Below are positions 34,741 through 43,057 of a stretch of 61,370 bases of DNA, in pieces. The notes under the pieces were generated by a model, which saw only the letters and a program-made list of their open reading frames with translations, searched no databases and was not told the origin of the DNA. Each line of letters opens with the position of its first letter. Position 1 is the first letter of the stretch. The translations under genes and the position numbers were made by a program. The stretch lies in NCBI RefSeq assembly GCF_000424585.1, contig NZ_AUKE01000021.1, positions 1 to 61,370 on the forward strand, in the 5' to 3' direction. Source of the DNA: Butyrivibrio sp. MC2013. Its GTDB lineage: Bacteria > Bacillota > Clostridia > Lachnospirales > Lachnospiraceae.

Positions 34741-35532
34741 TCAACCCAGCCCTACATCCAGCGCCATCATGAGTATGAACCCCAGGGCAAAAGAAATTGT
34801 TCCGATATTTGAATGCTCACCTTCAGACATCTCAGGAATGAGCTCCTCCACTACAACATATATCATGGCTCCTGCTGCAAAGCTAAGCAGATATGGCATC
34901 ATTGGAATAAACAATCCTGATGCAGCGATGACTAAAAGTGCACCTATAGGCTCTACAATTCCGGACAGGACGCCATAAAGAAAGGTCTTTCCCTTGGGAA
35001 CTCCCTCACCTAAAAGCGGCATTGATACAATTGCTCCTTCCGGGAAGTTCTGTATCGCAATACCAATAGCCAGGGCAAGTGCTCCAGTAAAAGATATTGT
35101 ACTGTTCCCATAAAGCCAGCCTGCACATACTATTCCCACAGCCATTCCTTCAGGAAGATTGTGAAGAGTAACCGCCAGGACAAGCTTTGTTGTTCTCTTT
35201 AGTCCGCTCCTTGGGCCTTCCTCATTCTTATCCAGATGCATGTGAGGTGTCACCATATCCATTACCAGAAGGAAAAGCATACCTATACCGAATCCAATAG
35301 ATACAGGAAGAAAACCAAGTTTTCCCATTTCTACTGTCTGATCAAGCGCTGGAAGCAAAAGGCTGAAAAAAGATGCAGACACCATCACTCCTGAAGCAAA
35401 GCCTGTAAGGGCTCTCTGCATCCTCCGGCTCATTTCTTTTTTAAACAAAAATACACTGGCCGCTCCCAGCGCTGTCCCCAGGAACGGAATGATGATTATT
35501 TTCCACATAGCCGATTCAAACAATAGTCTCAT
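34741..35532 (-). CDS. ZIP family metal transporter
   Basis: The 263-residue protein has eight predicted membrane segments. The ZIP metal-binding motifs are HNLPEGMAVG (segment IV) and QNFPEGAIVS (segment V), plus a histidine loop HMHLDKNE before segment IV. Such GufA/ZupT-type proteins import zinc or other divalent metals. It follows the ICMT-like gene by 14 bases on the same strand. Confidence 0.93.
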   Translation of the reverse strand: MRLLFESAMWKIIIIPFLGTALGAASVFLFKKEMSRRMQRALTGFASGVMVSASFFSLLLPALDQTVEMGKLGFLPVSIGFGIGMLFLLVMDMVTPHMHLDKNEEGPRSGLKRTTKLVLAVTLHNLPEGMAVGIVCAGWLYGNSTISFTGALALAIGIAIQNFPEGAIVSMPLLGEGVPKGKTFLYGVLSGIVEPIGALLVIAASGLFIPMMPYLLSFAAGAMIYVVVEELIPEMSEGEHSNIGTISFALGFILMMALDVGLG

Positions 35533-35546
35533 TGCATATTGTCCCC

Positions 35547-36236
35547 CTACCAGATTAATGGTATAACCTTGTACTTTACTCGCTTTTTGTAATCGGAATA
35601 TCCCTCAAGTCCATCTTCCAATACCTGTTCTTCATTGCGGATACGTTTAGTGATTATTGGAATATATACAAGCATGATAATAAAAGAAACGACCGATCCC
35701 AGTACAAGTGGCATAGATAAAAACAAAAGAAATGTACTCATGTACATGGGATGCCTGACAATCCCATAAAGACCGGTGTCTATAACCTTCTGATTCTCCT
35801 GCACCTCAACAGTTCTGGAAAGGTACGCGTTTTCCCTAAGGACTTCCGCATAAAGCATATAGCCAAGCAAAAACACTGCTGTTGCGGCATAGACAATCCA
35901 ATTGGGCAAGATGGTCCAGCCAAATCTATAATTGAGTCCCGCCGCGATAAAAGCGGCAAGAAACATCAGCCCGCTCAGTAAGATGACCACTTTCTGCTCA
36001 GACTGTTCTTCTTTTGCATTCAGGCGCTTTTGCAATAACTCCGGGCTTTTCTTCATCATGACAAATCCTGCAGCAATCATGGGAACAAACATAATTGCCA
36101 TCAAAAGCCATCCATTCCAATATGAAAAAGATCCCGCGGGCAAAAATAGAAGCAACCCTACAAGGAACACTCCAGATATCACTTTTGTTAATGCTTGTGT
36201 TAATAATTTTCTATTCATACTCTTGCAACACTTCAT
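35547..36236 (-). CDS. ICMT/PEMT-like membrane methyltransferase
   Basis: The 229-residue protein has about five membrane segments and the C-terminal signature GLYGIVRHPMYMSTFLLFLSMPLVLGS, then RIRNEEQVLEDGLEGYSDYKKRVKYKVIPLIW. This is the SAM-binding end of the isoprenylcysteine/phospholipid methyltransferase family. The bacterial substrate is not known. GAGG lies 9 bases upstream of the ATG at 36236; an in-frame ATG at 36218 is also possible. Confidence 0.88.
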   Translation of the reverse strand: MKCCKSMNRKLLTQALTKVISGVFLVGLLLFLPAGSFSYWNGWLLMAIMFVPMIAAGFVMMKKSPELLQKRLNAKEEQSEQKVVILLSGLMFLAAFIAAGLNYRFGWTILPNWIVYAATAVFLLGYMLYAEVLRENAYLSRTVEVQENQKVIDTGLYGIVRHPMYMSTFLLFLSMPLVLGSVVSFIIMLVYIPIITKRIRNEEQVLEDGLEGYSDYKKRVKYKVIPLIW

Positions 36237-36264
36237 CTACGTATTCCTCTGTAGGATATGAACA

Positions 36265-37128
36265 TTATGCATGTGTTATCGCCTGCATCATATATTCTTC
36301 GTTACTACTATCTTCGAAAAATTTACCTTTTACAAAAAAAGTAGTATCTTCCTCGTGAAGTTCGCATTTCTCAAAGCCATATGTATCTTTTGGTGTAAAA
36401 CAAAGAACCACTTTCTTCACTTTAGAGCCAAAAGCTGCGATAACATCATCTACAGCACCACCTCCTATAATGGCATGAAGAATCAATGTATCATCCTCTA
36501 TTTCCGCAACAGCATAGCTGTTACAATCAGCAATATAGAATAAATTCTCCGTCATAAACTGCGACAAATAAAACATATATAATCCGGTATTCCCTACCAT
36601 ATACATCTGAGCGTTCTGACTTTCTTTATCAAGTAGCTCTACAATCCTGTCAAAATCGCCTTTGTCCTTCAACGGAACCATCTCAGTTTTGCATTCATTA
36701 GATATTGTCACCACTTTTGTATACTGATATTCCTTTGCTTCTTTAAATCCAAATTTCGGATAAAACTCAAGCACAGAATCATTTGCGAAGAGATAAATAC
36801 CATCCACCTTCCCCTCGTAGTCTTTCAGAATCTCTTCCATCAAAGTTCTGGCATATCCTTTTCCTCTGTGGTCATTGTCTGTCATAATTGTTCCGAGCTG
36901 GATCAACTTCACAATTTCGCCCTTATAATTCATGTTGCAGGCGTTGACCGAAACATTAGACACAACCTCTCCATCTATCACAATCGAATAAGGATTGTAG
37001 TTATCCTGCCAAAAACCATTCTGATACCAGTTCTCAAAGTTAAGACCAAAGGTCTTTTCTGCCAATCTATTGAATGATGCTCTGAGAGCCTCGTTATTCC
37101 GGTAATTCTTTTCTATACAAAAACTCAT
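36265..37128 (-). CDS. GNAT acetyltransferase, 287 residues
   Basis: The GNAT core is in the first half: LIQLGTIMTDNDHRGKGYARTLMEEIL carries the acetyl-CoA loop (about residues 76-102), followed by LEFYPKFGFKEAKEY. The second half resembles the C-terminal domain of two-domain Eis/YfiP-like acetyltransferases. AAGGAGA precedes the ATG. The very end reads FFVKGKFFEDSSNEEYMMQAITHA. Confidence 0.85.
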   Translation of the reverse strand: MSFCIEKNYRNNEALRASFNRLAEKTFGLNFENWYQNGFWQDNYNPYSIVIDGEVVSNVSVNACNMNYKGEIVKLIQLGTIMTDNDHRGKGYARTLMEEILKDYEGKVDGIYLFANDSVLEFYPKFGFKEAKEYQYTKVVTISNECKTEMVPLKDKGDFDRIVELLDKESQNAQMYMVGNTGLYMFYLSQFMTENLFYIADCNSYAVAEIEDDTLILHAIIGGGAVDDVIAAFGSKVKKVVLCFTPKDTYGFEKCELHEEDTTFFVKGKFFEDSSNEEYMMQAITHA

Positions 37129-37139
37129 ATTATTTCTCC

Positions 37140-37241
37140 TTAAATATCGATCGCCTTCAAAATATCATCCTGCGTCTCCTTAATGAGGGCTATACCCCGG
37201 AATTCATCTCCGAGGACGATCAGATTATCTGCAAAACTCAT
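37140..37241 (-). CDS. Small coupled reading frame, 33 residues
   Basis: The ATG overlaps the stop of the acyltransferase gene (ATGA), so it would be translated by coupling. The product begins MSFADNLIVLGDEF and ends ILKAIDI. I do not recognise it. It fills the gap before the GNAT gene at 37128. It may be a real small protein or the remnant of a longer gene. Confidence 0.4.
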   Translation of the reverse strand: MSFADNLIVLGDEFRGIALIKETQDDILKAIDI

Positions 37242-38314
37242 TCTTTCTTATCCTTTTTTATTCCCAGAACACACCATCTTAAGACAGGTATACGGCTCAT
37301 GAGCTCATACAGAAGGTAGGAACCTGCAAATGCTGCTATTGCGACCAACAGGTAAACGATGGCAGGGGCAAGGAACGGACATAATGTATGCAAATACCAT
37401 CCGCTGGCCGCGATCATCAGATAATGGAATACATAGAGGCCCCATGATTTTTTGCACATCCACTTTGAGAAAGCATTCATGGAATTGCCCCACTTTTTCA
37501 TGAAGGCAAGTATACCGAGAGTTCCAAACCATGCATATACATTGCACATGATCGTATCCAGCACCACGTGCTCCGGATAAGGCTGACCAATATATAAAAT
37601 CACGAAGGCCAAGCAGGATGCGAGGGCAAGGATGCTTAATAACAGCCAGTTTTTACCAAGTCGCTCCATCACGACCTCATGGGACAATACAAAGTAGCCG
37701 ATCAAAAAGCCCAGTCCGTAGATACCGAATCTGTATACCACTATTACAGGTGTATTAAGTATCTGCGCTGCTCCATATACGGGTATGACAAGAAGTAAAA
37801 CTATCAAAAGATTGGCTTTGCCGCAGATATTATAGAATCTGTCCTTATCGATCTTTCTGATCAGTACCACTATCAGGCTGAAGAGCCAGAGCATCTGTAG
37901 ATACCACAGAGGGCCTGAGCCGCTAACTGCCATTATCAGGAAAAGGATTGGCCCCGGCACATTGCCCATGGAATCAAATGCACCGGATATCAGCATATTG
38001 TAGTAGCCAAGAACCCAGCCGAAAACCAGAAGGCCGATTGTTGATGGCACAAGATATTTTCTCGTCCTTACTCTGATGAATTCCTTATCTGTTCGTTTAA
38101 GGAGTTCATAGCGGGCTGACATACCGGATACCACAAACAGAAGTAACATGAACCAAGGATATACAATGTACTGATATGTATCCTGGGGCTGATGTTCACT
38201 AAAATGGCCTATGATCCCATACTGAGTTACACCACTGAATATGTAGATTACATGATAGATGACAACCAGCACTACTGTTATCCAGCGAACATTATCCAAA
38301 TATACCTTTCTCAT
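37238..38314 (-). CDS. Acyltransferase family 3 membrane protein
   Basis: The 358-residue protein begins MRKVYLDNVRWITVVLVVIYHVIYIFSG, with the typical D-x-R-x-(x)-W-x...H start of the acyltransferase 3 family. It has about ten membrane segments. Members O-acetylate or otherwise acylate surface polysaccharides, antibiotics or lipids. I chose the ATG at 38314, with AGGTGG upstream. It follows the aac(3) remnant and its terminator. Confidence 0.88.
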   Translation of the reverse strand: MRKVYLDNVRWITVVLVVIYHVIYIFSGVTQYGIIGHFSEHQPQDTYQYIVYPWFMLLLFVVSGMSARYELLKRTDKEFIRVRTRKYLVPSTIGLLVFGWVLGYYNMLISGAFDSMGNVPGPILFLIMAVSGSGPLWYLQMLWLFSLIVVLIRKIDKDRFYNICGKANLLIVLLLVIPVYGAAQILNTPVIVVYRFGIYGLGFLIGYFVLSHEVVMERLGKNWLLLSILALASCLAFVILYIGQPYPEHVVLDTIMCNVYAWFGTLGILAFMKKWGNSMNAFSKWMCKKSWGLYVFHYLMIAASGWYLHTLCPFLAPAIVYLLVAIAAFAGSYLLYELMSRIPVLRWCVLGIKKDKKE

Positions 38315-38365
38315 ATTTCTACCACCTTTGCTAAACATTTTAACATTTTTCTTGATCATAAAAAA

Positions 38366-38398
38366 GTAAGCTTCGCCTGTCTACCAAGCGAAGCTTAC
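38366..38398 (-). terminator. Intrinsic terminator downstream of the aac(3)-like remnant
   Basis: GTAAGCTTCGC and GCGAAGCTTAC form an 11-bp stem with an 11-base loop. On the minus strand TTTTTTA follows. It lies about 120 bases after the stop at 38522; the sequence between (38399-38521) holds nothing else I can identify. Confidence 0.75.
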
Positions 38399-38521
38399 AC
38401 ATTTTGCTCTATTTGGTTAAATTTGGTTGCGGGTCGGATTGCTCTTAAACTTGTTTCAATTATGAGTATCTTCTTCGCCATGTATCCTTTGATAATTCCT
38501 CTTATCGGTTAATCCAATATG

Positions 38522-38898
38522 TTATTTTCTGTTACATTCTATCCACGATACAGCAAAATCTACTAATTCACGTTGGTTCATCAGCTTTATGTCAGCATTG
38601 CCCACTTTTACCTTACATGTAGTATAGGCTACTTCAAATGCCCTTCCTATATCTTTGAAGTCCTCTCCATCAACATACAATGTTTCATAAGCTTTCCAGA
38701 CACGAACACCATTCTCCATGACTGCACTGTGTTCGATGCAGGTATGTTTGCTTGAGTATTCTGCACGAGCATCCGCTAAATGAATGGAAGTATTCTTATC
38801 ATGATCAACTCCAATCAGTAAAACTTTCCCATCGAGTTTATAAAGCTTCCCAATTGGTGATGAGTCTCCAAATATATTCGAAAGGTCATGGTTCTCAG
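38522..38898 (-). pseudogene. AAC(3)-like aminoglycoside acetyltransferase, 3' fragment
   Basis: From ENHDLSNIFGDSSPIGKLYKLDGKVLLIGVDHDKNTSIHLADARAEY onward this is the C-terminal part of an AAC(3)-family N-acetyltransferase. The family uses acetyl-CoA to modify aminoglycosides. It continues in frame from the fragment at 40733-40859, and the IS element at 38899-40732 separates the two. The open frame extends into the IS (ATG at 38956), but those residues are IS sequence. Confidence 0.88.
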
Positions 38899-39110
38899 GT
38901 GAACTACTCCGACTTAATGCTTCGCATTTGAAGTCGGAGCTTCCTGCTTCAACCACTACTGCGTTGGCTACGATGTTACGTAACTCAATGACTTACACAA
39001 TGTCCACAGGCGTATAAATTAGGGCTATTCCATCCCTACTTGTATATTTTGTTTTATACTACTTTGGAAAGTAGACGTAATCCTTCATTTAGGATATTGA
39101 TGGCAGCATT
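38899..39110 (-). ncRNA. Putative omega RNA and right end of the IS element
   Basis: In TnpB elements the guide RNA spans the tnpB 3' end and the right-end structure, and its guide is the flanking DNA. Here the region after the tnpB stop (39053 down to 38899) has no gene and ends in the RE hairpin 38907-38939 and TTCAC. The guide would start with CTGAGAACCATG at 38898, which is aac(3) sequence. The 5' limit is a guess. Confidence 0.6.
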
Positions 39111-40193
39111 TTGGTCGCGGCTTATTGTCAGCCCACAGTCACAAGTCATTTTACGGATCTGCAGGTTCTTCATCTCAGGATGTAATGTACCGCAACAATG
39201 ACAGATTTGTGATGACGGAAACCATCTGTCTACCTTGATAAGATACTTGCTTCTGTCAGACAACTTATATTTAAGCATAGACAGGAACATACCATATCCG
39301 TTATCAAGAGTTGCTTTGCCGTTACCAAAACTTTTATTAGACATAGACTTCATATTCAGCGATTCTACGCAGACAACATCATACTGATTGGCTATCTCAG
39401 TAGATATTTTATGCAGATTATCAAGACGCTGATTAGCGATGTGTCTATGGATTTTGTTTACCTTACGGAGTTGTTTAATATAGTTAGCAGATTTATCTTC
39501 ATGCTTTTTAGAACCTTGCATACGTGATAATTTGCGCTGGGCTTTAGCAAGTTTTTTATGGCTTTCACGATAATATTTATGATTAGTGCCTACATTACCA
39601 TTACTGTCAACATATAAGCCGTCAGAAGCATAGTCCAGACCGATAGCATTAGTTTTGTCTGCTACATAGGGATTAACGGTATTATCAAACTCAAAAAGCA
39701 CAGAGATATAGTATTTACCATCTGATTCCTGTGATACAGTAGCAGACTTGATGATCCAGTTATTATCAGGAATGCGATGGATAACAGCTTTTACTTTACC
39801 AATCTTAGGAAGTTTGATATATCCGTTATCTATGATAGCGACTGTACCTTTCTGATTATTTGTGGTGTAAGATTTGCGACTATGCTTCGCAGATTTGAAT
39901 TTAGGAAATCCATTATTCTTTTTACGGGATTTACTAAATGTATTATGAAAAGCCTCTTGCAAGTCCATCTGCTTATTAGCAAGAGCAAGGCTGTCAACCT
40001 CTTTCAGATATGGATAATCTTTCTTGTATTTAGCAGGTGTTACAGTAGGGAATTTACCCGTAGACTTATATCCTTCAATCTTATCAGAAAGCATAAGATT
40101 ATAAACCTTGCGACAACAGCCAAAGGTTTTAGCAAACATAATGCTTTGTTCATTTGTAGGATATGCTCTGTACTTAATTGCTTTGTTTGCCAT
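39054..40193 (-). CDS. tnpB: TnpB RNA-guided nuclease (IS605 accessory protein)
   Basis: The 379-residue protein has the TnpB layout. An N-terminal helical/OrfB domain begins KYRAYPTNEQSIMFAKTFGCCRKVYN. The RuvC-like nuclease residues are Asp187 (GLDYAS), Glu277 (VCVESLN) and Asp360 (ISRDQNAA). A zinc finger (CHCCG at about 331-335 and CDC at 351-353) lies before the last one. All catalytic residues are present, so the nuclease looks functional. It would cut an empty target next to the transposon-adjacent motif, probably TTTAA here. The gene overlaps tnpA by 20 bases. Confidence 0.95.
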   Translation of the reverse strand: MANKAIKYRAYPTNEQSIMFAKTFGCCRKVYNLMLSDKIEGYKSTGKFPTVTPAKYKKDYPYLKEVDSLALANKQMDLQEAFHNTFSKSRKKNNGFPKFKSAKHSRKSYTTNNQKGTVAIIDNGYIKLPKIGKVKAVIHRIPDNNWIIKSATVSQESDGKYYISVLFEFDNTVNPYVADKTNAIGLDYASDGLYVDSNGNVGTNHKYYRESHKKLAKAQRKLSRMQGSKKHEDKSANYIKQLRKVNKIHRHIANQRLDNLHKISTEIANQYDVVCVESLNMKSMSNKSFGNGKATLDNGYGMFLSMLKYKLSDRSKYLIKVDRWFPSSQICHCCGTLHPEMKNLQIRKMTCDCGLTISRDQNAAINILNEGLRLLSKVV

Positions 40194-40590
40194 CTTTCTT
40201 GCCCTGAGATTGAATGTATTGTTTGATAATGTCTACTGTAGCTCCACCTGTGGTCAGCAGGCAAAAGCTCTGTGACCAAAACATCTCTTTCCAGAGAGAT
40301 TTACGTATCTTGGGAAACTCTTTCTTTATGATACGACTGCTTGCAGATTTGTAAGCATTGATAAACTTACTGATTTCAGTATTTGGCTGCCCCCTAAATA
40401 GAATATGAACATGGTCTGTGTCGTGATTCCATTCTTCTAACGTAATGTTATAGGCAGGAGCAATCTTTACAAATATCTCTTTCAGACGATTAGAGATAGT
40501 ATCATCAATCACCTTATTACGATACTTTACGCACATGATTAGATGATAGTGCAGCATGAACACTGAATGATTATTTGTATCTAATCGCAT
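40174..40590 (-). CDS. tnpA: Y1 transposase TnpA (IS200/IS605)
   Basis: The 138-residue HUH protein has the motif HVH at residues 60-62 and the catalytic tyrosine in IIKQYIQSQG (Tyr125). This is the standard set for the single-strand DNA transposase that cuts and rejoins the hairpin ends. Length and motifs match complete family members. It is the upstream gene of the IS and overlaps tnpB. Confidence 0.95.
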   Translation of the reverse strand: MRLDTNNHSVFMLHYHLIMCVKYRNKVIDDTISNRLKEIFVKIAPAYNITLEEWNHDTDHVHILFRGQPNTEISKFINAYKSASSRIIKKEFPKIRKSLWKEMFWSQSFCLLTTGGATVDIIKQYIQSQGKKDGKQSN

Positions 40591-40732
40591 TGTATTTACG
40601 ACCTTTCTTATAAATACTACTGATTTATAATATAACTATAATGCTACAAGATACAAAAGTCAAGAAAACGCCGTGTTTATCGCAATTCATCCAGCCACCT
40701 GAAGAGGTGGGGGATTTCTTGCTAGCGGCGTG

Positions 40733-40859
40733 TTAAATACTTAGCATTCTTTCCCCAAGCCGCAACAGATCTGGCAGGATGGTCACTCCTTAATGTTCCA
40801 GGCCATGAACGGAACATTTCGGCAACCGCACCCATAGTGTTTGTCCTCTCCCCGTGTAC
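40733..40859 (-). pseudogene. AAC(3)-like aminoglycoside acetyltransferase, middle fragment
   Basis: The frame reads TNTMGAVAEMFRSWPGTLRS, then DHPARSVAAWGKNAKYL, which is the middle of an AAC(3)-family protein. It joins in frame to the 3' fragment at 38898 once the IS is removed. The first 100 or so residues of the family are missing: directly upstream is the stop of the TetR gene. So the gene was also truncated at its 5' end, before or apart from the IS insertion. Confidence 0.85.
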
Positions 40860-40860
40860 T

Positions 40861-41433
40861 TTATTCCGGAATAAAATCCGTGAAAGGTTTCAGAATATTT
40901 AACAATCTTTCCGTAACATCATCTGCACTGCAGGACATATCACTGCTAATCCACCATTCTATTACCCCAAGAAGCCCGTTTACCAAAAACTGCGACGCAA
41001 TTTCACGTGATGTTGCAATTTCTTTTGGCATCAATGTCATAGCAATCTCAACCTGGCTAAGCAGGGCGTTCGTGAGTTTCTTTCGAAACATCCCATACTT
41101 GTCGTTCTCATGAAGTAATTTATATATGTCGATATGTTCCTCCAGATATGAGAATACTTTTCCCATGGCGTCATAACGAAGATGTATTTCTTCGTCGCCA
41201 CTACACTGCGACAGTAGCTCCTCCACATATATATCTATGCATTTTTCGAGGATATCATACTTATCTAAAAAGTGAAGATAAACGGTTCCCCGGTTAATAT
41301 CCGCCCTGTCTGCGATATCATTTACCGTGATCTTTTCAAATCCCTTGTCTCTCAGCAACTCCATGAAAGTCTCTATAATCAGTTTTCTTGTACGCTGTAC
41401 TCTTCTATCCATAGCACTCCGGTTAATTAACAT
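40861..41433 (-). CDS. TetR/AcrR family transcriptional regulator
   Basis: The 190-residue protein has the TetR N-terminal HTH (RKLIIETFMELLRDKGFEKITVNDIADRADINRGTVYLHFLDKYDILEKCID). The C-terminal half belongs to the TetR_C group that ends in a ligand-binding helical bundle. It is divergent from the ketopantoate-reductase-like gene, and an inverted repeat at 41524-41539 in between is a candidate operator. Its stop codon lies two bases from the aac(3) remnant. Confidence 0.93.
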   Translation of the reverse strand: MLINRSAMDRRVQRTRKLIIETFMELLRDKGFEKITVNDIADRADINRGTVYLHFLDKYDILEKCIDIYVEELLSQCSGDEEIHLRYDAMGKVFSYLEEHIDIYKLLHENDKYGMFRKKLTNALLSQVEIAMTLMPKEIATSREIASQFLVNGLLGVIEWWISSDMSCSADDVTERLLNILKPFTDFIPE

Positions 41434-41523
41434 TTTTATGAATTTGTTCAGTTTTCAACATCTGCATACTTTTAACGATTGTTTCAAGAAATTCTTGTCT
41501 ATATGATTAGAGTATCAAACACA

Positions 41524-41539
41524 TGTTGATTATTCAACA
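41524..41539. promoter_or_regulatory. Operator candidate for the TetR regulator
   Basis: TGTTGA-TTAT-TCAACA is a perfect inverted repeat in the divergent region. It lies about 27 bases upstream of the ATG at 41566 and just before the AAAGGAGA ribosome binding site. Repression of the plus-strand gene is the likely effect. Confidence 0.5.
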
Positions 41540-41565
41540 CACATTCAAAAAGGAGAAATCAAAAT

Positions 41566-42462
41566 ATGAAGATATTGGTTTTCGGAAGAGGAGTTATTGG
41601 CTCTCAATATGGATGGGCATTGGAAAATGCCGGCCATACAGTAGATTTTTATGTCAGAAAAGAAAAGAGGGACATCTATGCGCAGGGCATCAATGCCATA
41701 ATTCATGATGGTCGTATCAGGGAGTACCGGAAGTTTCACTGGGACATCAATTTAATTGATGAAATCAAAACGGAGCACGATTACGATTTAATATTCTTAA
41801 GCATTAACCCGGAGCAGGTTCCGGCCGCAATCGATTATTTGGCTCCAAGGATTGGAAACGCCACGCTGCTTTTCTTTTGCAACTACGGAAAAGATATTTA
41901 CAAAGCAATCGGTTCAATTCCGGCAAATCAGGTTGTATTTGGTTTTCCCGGAGCCGGCGGTGGATATGAAGGAAACAATTTATACGGAATATTAATGAAA
42001 TCGGTAGAAATCGGATACACAGGTATGGCATCAACCGGGCGGGAAAAAGAAGTCATAGAATTATTTAAAAGTGCGGGTTTCAAAGTTTCTTTACAAAAGA
42101 ATATTTACGAATGGCTCTTTCTGCATTATATTGCAAATGCTGCCATGGAAGGGGCAGCCGCAGAAGCAGGCGGATTTAAAGAGGCAATCTCATCAAGCAA
42201 AGCGCTCGCCCACATGGTTATTAACATAAGAAAAATGAGTCCATATCTCAAAGCAAAAGGAGTAAAAAAGAACGGGTTAATTACCGTTATGAGTATATTT
42301 CCTCCAAAGCTCATGGGTGCGATCATGAAGAACCTGGTCTACAAACCCGGAAGCCCTATGCATATGGCTCAAAGCCATAACCATTTCAAGCCGGGGTATG
42401 CGGTAGAAGAGATCAAAGCCGACGCAAAAGAACTTGGCATCATTTTAGATTTTAATAGTTGA
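41566..42462 (+). CDS. Ketopantoate reductase-like (ApbA/PanE family) oxidoreductase
   Basis: The 298-residue protein has an N-terminal NADP-binding fold (MKILVFGRGVIGSQYGWALENAGHTVDFYVR). The rest of the ApbA layout follows, including FGFPGAGGGYEGN and EWLFLHYIANAAMEGAAAEAGG. The typical ApbA C-terminal catalytic segment is less clear, so the substrate may not be ketopantoate. It is divergent from a TetR gene that probably controls it. Confidence 0.82.
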   Translation: MKILVFGRGVIGSQYGWALENAGHTVDFYVRKEKRDIYAQGINAIIHDGRIREYRKFHWDINLIDEIKTEHDYDLIFLSINPEQVPAAIDYLAPRIGNATLLFFCNYGKDIYKAIGSIPANQVVFGFPGAGGGYEGNNLYGILMKSVEIGYTGMASTGREKEVIELFKSAGFKVSLQKNIYEWLFLHYIANAAMEGAAAEAGGFKEAISSSKALAHMVINIRKMSPYLKAKGVKKNGLITVMSIFPPKLMGAIMKNLVYKPGSPMHMAQSHNHFKPGYAVEEIKADAKELGIILDFNS

Positions 42463-42471
42463 AACAAATAA

Positions 42472-42498
42472 AGAAAAGCCTTGTCATCAAGGCTTTTC
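42472..42498 (+). terminator. Terminator downstream of the ApbA-like gene
   Basis: GAAAAGCCTTG-TCATC-AAGGCTTTTC forms a stem of about 10 bp, 10 bases after the stop at 42462. The T run is on the stem's 3' arm. It may also serve the convergent hicB transcript. Confidence 0.65.
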
Positions 42499-42567
42499 CA
42501 TTATAAAATCCATCTTTAGTTATCAGTTCTCGAATCGGCGGATTAACAAATATATTGCGTCTTTGGG

Positions 42568-42915
42568 CTAACCTTCTAGGATGTCCAGTTCATCATCAAT
42601 AGCTCTGGATACAAACTGGTTTATTGTGATTCCTTCATTGGCAGCATATAATGCAATTTTCTTATGCTGCTCAGGCTTAATGCGAACATTGAATGAGCCT
42701 TTAAATTCTCGTTCAGGATCTTTTCCAATCTTCTGGCAGTAATCAAGGTAATTATCTATACAATCATGCAGGGACTGTGTAAGCTCTTTTACTGATTCTC
42801 CATGAAAATTCAGAGAGTCGTTGATGCCAAGAACGTGACCTATGAATATCTGATCTTCCTGGTCAAATTCTACTTTTGCATGATATCCATTGTATTCCAT
42901 CAGTGAACTTATCAT
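42568..42915 (-). CDS. hicB: HicB-type antitoxin
   Basis: The 115-residue protein has the HicB layout. A partial RNase H-like fold (MEYNGYHAKVEFDQEDQIFIGHVLGINDSLNFHGESVKELTQSLHDCIDNYLDYCQ) is followed by a ribbon-helix-helix DNA-binding tail (FNVRIKPEQHKKIALYAANEGITINQFVSRAIDDEL). It would neutralise HicA and repress its own promoter. Its start overlaps the stop of the deleted hicA frame. Since hicA is defective, this is probably an orphan antitoxin. Confidence 0.9.
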   Translation of the reverse strand: MISSLMEYNGYHAKVEFDQEDQIFIGHVLGINDSLNFHGESVKELTQSLHDCIDNYLDYCQKIGKDPEREFKGSFNVRIKPEQHKKIALYAANEGITINQFVSRAIDDELDILEG

Positions 42916-43046
42916 TCTATCTCACCTACTTCCTTAAGAAATGCTATGACCATCTTTACGTGATACCTGTACAGTTCTCTTATTGTAAAACTTGTCGGTG
43001 CGGGTTTTGACAGTATTTTTTCTAGTAATTTTGATTTCTTTGGCAC
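42912..43046 (-). pseudogene. hicA: hicA toxin remnant with internal in-frame deletion
   Basis: From a GTG at 43046 with GAGGGA upstream the frame gives 44 residues: VPKKSKLLEKILSKPAPTSF, then TIRELYRYHVKMVIAFLKEVGEIE. The first 25 residues match the N-terminus and the last 19 the C-terminus of HicA mRNA interferases. The roughly 40 residues between, which hold the catalytic histidine, are absent. The join reads GAACTG, so deletion between short repeats is likely. The toxin should be inactive. Confidence 0.8.
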
Positions 43047-43057
43047 AGTAATCCCTC

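Larger units (their letters stand above)
38899..40732 (-). mobile_element. IS200/IS605 family insertion sequence, complete (1834 bp)
   Basis: The element carries tnpA and tnpB. Its left end hairpin is at 40695-40710 (CCACCT/AGGTGG) and its right end hairpin at 38907-38939 (CTCCGACTT/AAGTCGGAG). The left flank is TTTAA (40737-40733) and the right end is TTCAC (38903-38899). Removing 38899-40732 restores an uninterrupted aac(3)-like frame with no duplicated bases, as expected for single-strand peel-and-paste transposition. Both genes look intact, so the element may be active. Confidence 0.92.

Noticed and set aside
38899..38956. ATG at 38956 as start of an intact acetyltransferase gene
   Set aside because: The first residues come from the IS right end. 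The real frame continues from the fragment beyond the IS, so this is a split pseudogene.
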